The translations under genes were made by a program, and so were the position numbers. Positions 6,202-6,692 of a DNA stretch of 6,692 nt are shown here, piece after piece. The stretch's first letter is position 1. The number at the start of each line of letters is the position of its first letter. Where the stretch lies: NCBI GenBank assembly GCA_030039005.1, contig JASHQT010000445.1, positions 1 through 6,692 on the forward strand, in the 5' to 3' direction. This stretch comes from Bryobacteraceae bacterium (lineage in GTDB: Bacteria > Acidobacteriota > Terriglobia > Bryobacterales > Bryobacteraceae). Under the pieces are notes generated by a model. It was not told the origin of the DNA. It ran no database searches and worked only from the letters and a program-made list of their open reading frames with translations.

Positions 6202-6692
6202 TTATTTGCGGCCGTTCTTCATTACAACACTAATGTCGTCCGGATTGATCAGGTCCGGCACAGTCCAGCCGTCCAGGTCGTACTCGGCCATGCACTGCTC
6301 GGCGAAGCCCTTGTACTTCGCGGCCTGCCCCAGATGCTCGGCCACCATCAGCGTTTCAAAGCGGATGCTTTCGTGATTGCCGAAATAATTGCGCTCGTAG
6401 AGCTCGTGCCGGCTGCCAAACTCCGTTGCGATCGCGTCCCACATAAGCTTCATCAGCTTGACGCGGTCTACCGCAGAATAGCCGTTCGAACCGCGCACGA
6501 ATTGATCCAAACACTGACGCACCTCGGGCACTTTGAAATCCGCCGCGTGCGAAGGCAGATAAATCAGCGCACTCGCGAGGACGTTCTCGATGATTTCCTT
6601 CAAACGGGGATAGGCGACGCTCGCCATCACTCGGTAGGCCAGCCCATAGTCCAGGTTTGGCAAAACGTATCCAGGCGTCCAGGGCATGCTTG
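6202..6692 (-). CDS. HpaB-type FADH2-dependent aromatic hydroxylase, C-terminal part (cut by right edge)
   Basis: The reading frame stays open to the right edge, so the ATG at 6687 is internal; about 163 residues of a protein normally near 480-520 are visible. Counting from that methionine, the family's C-terminal features appear in order: [20 protein letters not shown] (26-45) followed by AADF, RGSNG (65-69), [20 protein letters not shown] (74-93), the strongly conserved [13 protein letters not shown] (94-106), and [11 protein letters not shown] (136-146). The family includes 4-hydroxyphenylacetate 3-hydroxylase, chlorophenol monooxygenases and PvcC; these use reduced flavin and O2 to hydroxylate phenols ortho to the hydroxyl group. 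The substrate cannot be chosen because the N-terminal and central active-site regions lie outside the window. The stop TAA (6204-6202) abuts the start of the flavin reductase gene, giving a classical two-component monooxygenase operon. Confidence 0.88.
   Translation of the reverse strand, partial: SMPWTPGYVLPNLDYGLAYRVMASVAYPRLKEIIENVLASALIYLPSHAADFKVPEVRQCLDQFVRGSNGYSAVDRVKLMKLMWDAIATEFGSRHELYERNYFGNHESIRFETLMVAEHLGQAAKYKGFAEQCMAEYDLDGWTVPDLINPDDISVVMKNGRK

Overview
The window is high-GC DNA (hand counts: about 66% in ppk, about 53% in two patches) with compact, mostly intact housekeeping and accessory genes. Gene content and protein flavour (BON-domain protein, a short DinB-type protein coupled to ppk, NadD with an HNAH motif, HpaB/HpaC-type pair) suggest an Acidobacteriota-like bacterium. 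This is an inference from family resemblance; no rRNA or other marker is present to confirm it.

Layout. At the left edge is the C-terminal end of a BON-domain protein (+). It faces a decayed minus-strand gene (270-941) that resembles a class I SAM-methyltransferase-like family and carries at least two lesions. A roughly 100-base divergent spacer leads to a plus-strand block: ppk1 (polyphosphate kinase), a DinB/YfiT-like gene overlapping the ppk stop by one base, nadD (nicotinate-nucleotide adenylyltransferase) and a PhoB/OmpR-type response regulator. Just upstream of the regulator is a three-unit, 11-bp-periodic GT(C/A)A(T/C) array that looks like a Pho box. The right part is a tightly packed minus-strand operon read from the right edge: the C-terminal part of an HpaB-type FADH2-dependent aromatic hydroxylase, an HpaC-type flavin reductase starting directly after the hydroxylase stop, and a small exported protein of unknown function with lower GC.

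How the genes may work together. The PhoB-like regulator and Pho-box-like array near ppk suggest a phosphate theme, but ppk shows no similar box upstream and no sensor kinase gene is in view. The hydroxylase/reductase pair forms a classical two-component flavin monooxygenase: the reductase supplies reduced flavin and the oxygenase hydroxylates a phenolic substrate. The exported protein is probably co-transcribed, with unknown role. I found no tRNA, rRNA, CRISPR array, insertion sequence or att site. No previously undescribed multi-gene system is evident; the best leads are the regulatory array, the broken methyltransferase-like gene and the exported protein attached to the monooxygenase operon.
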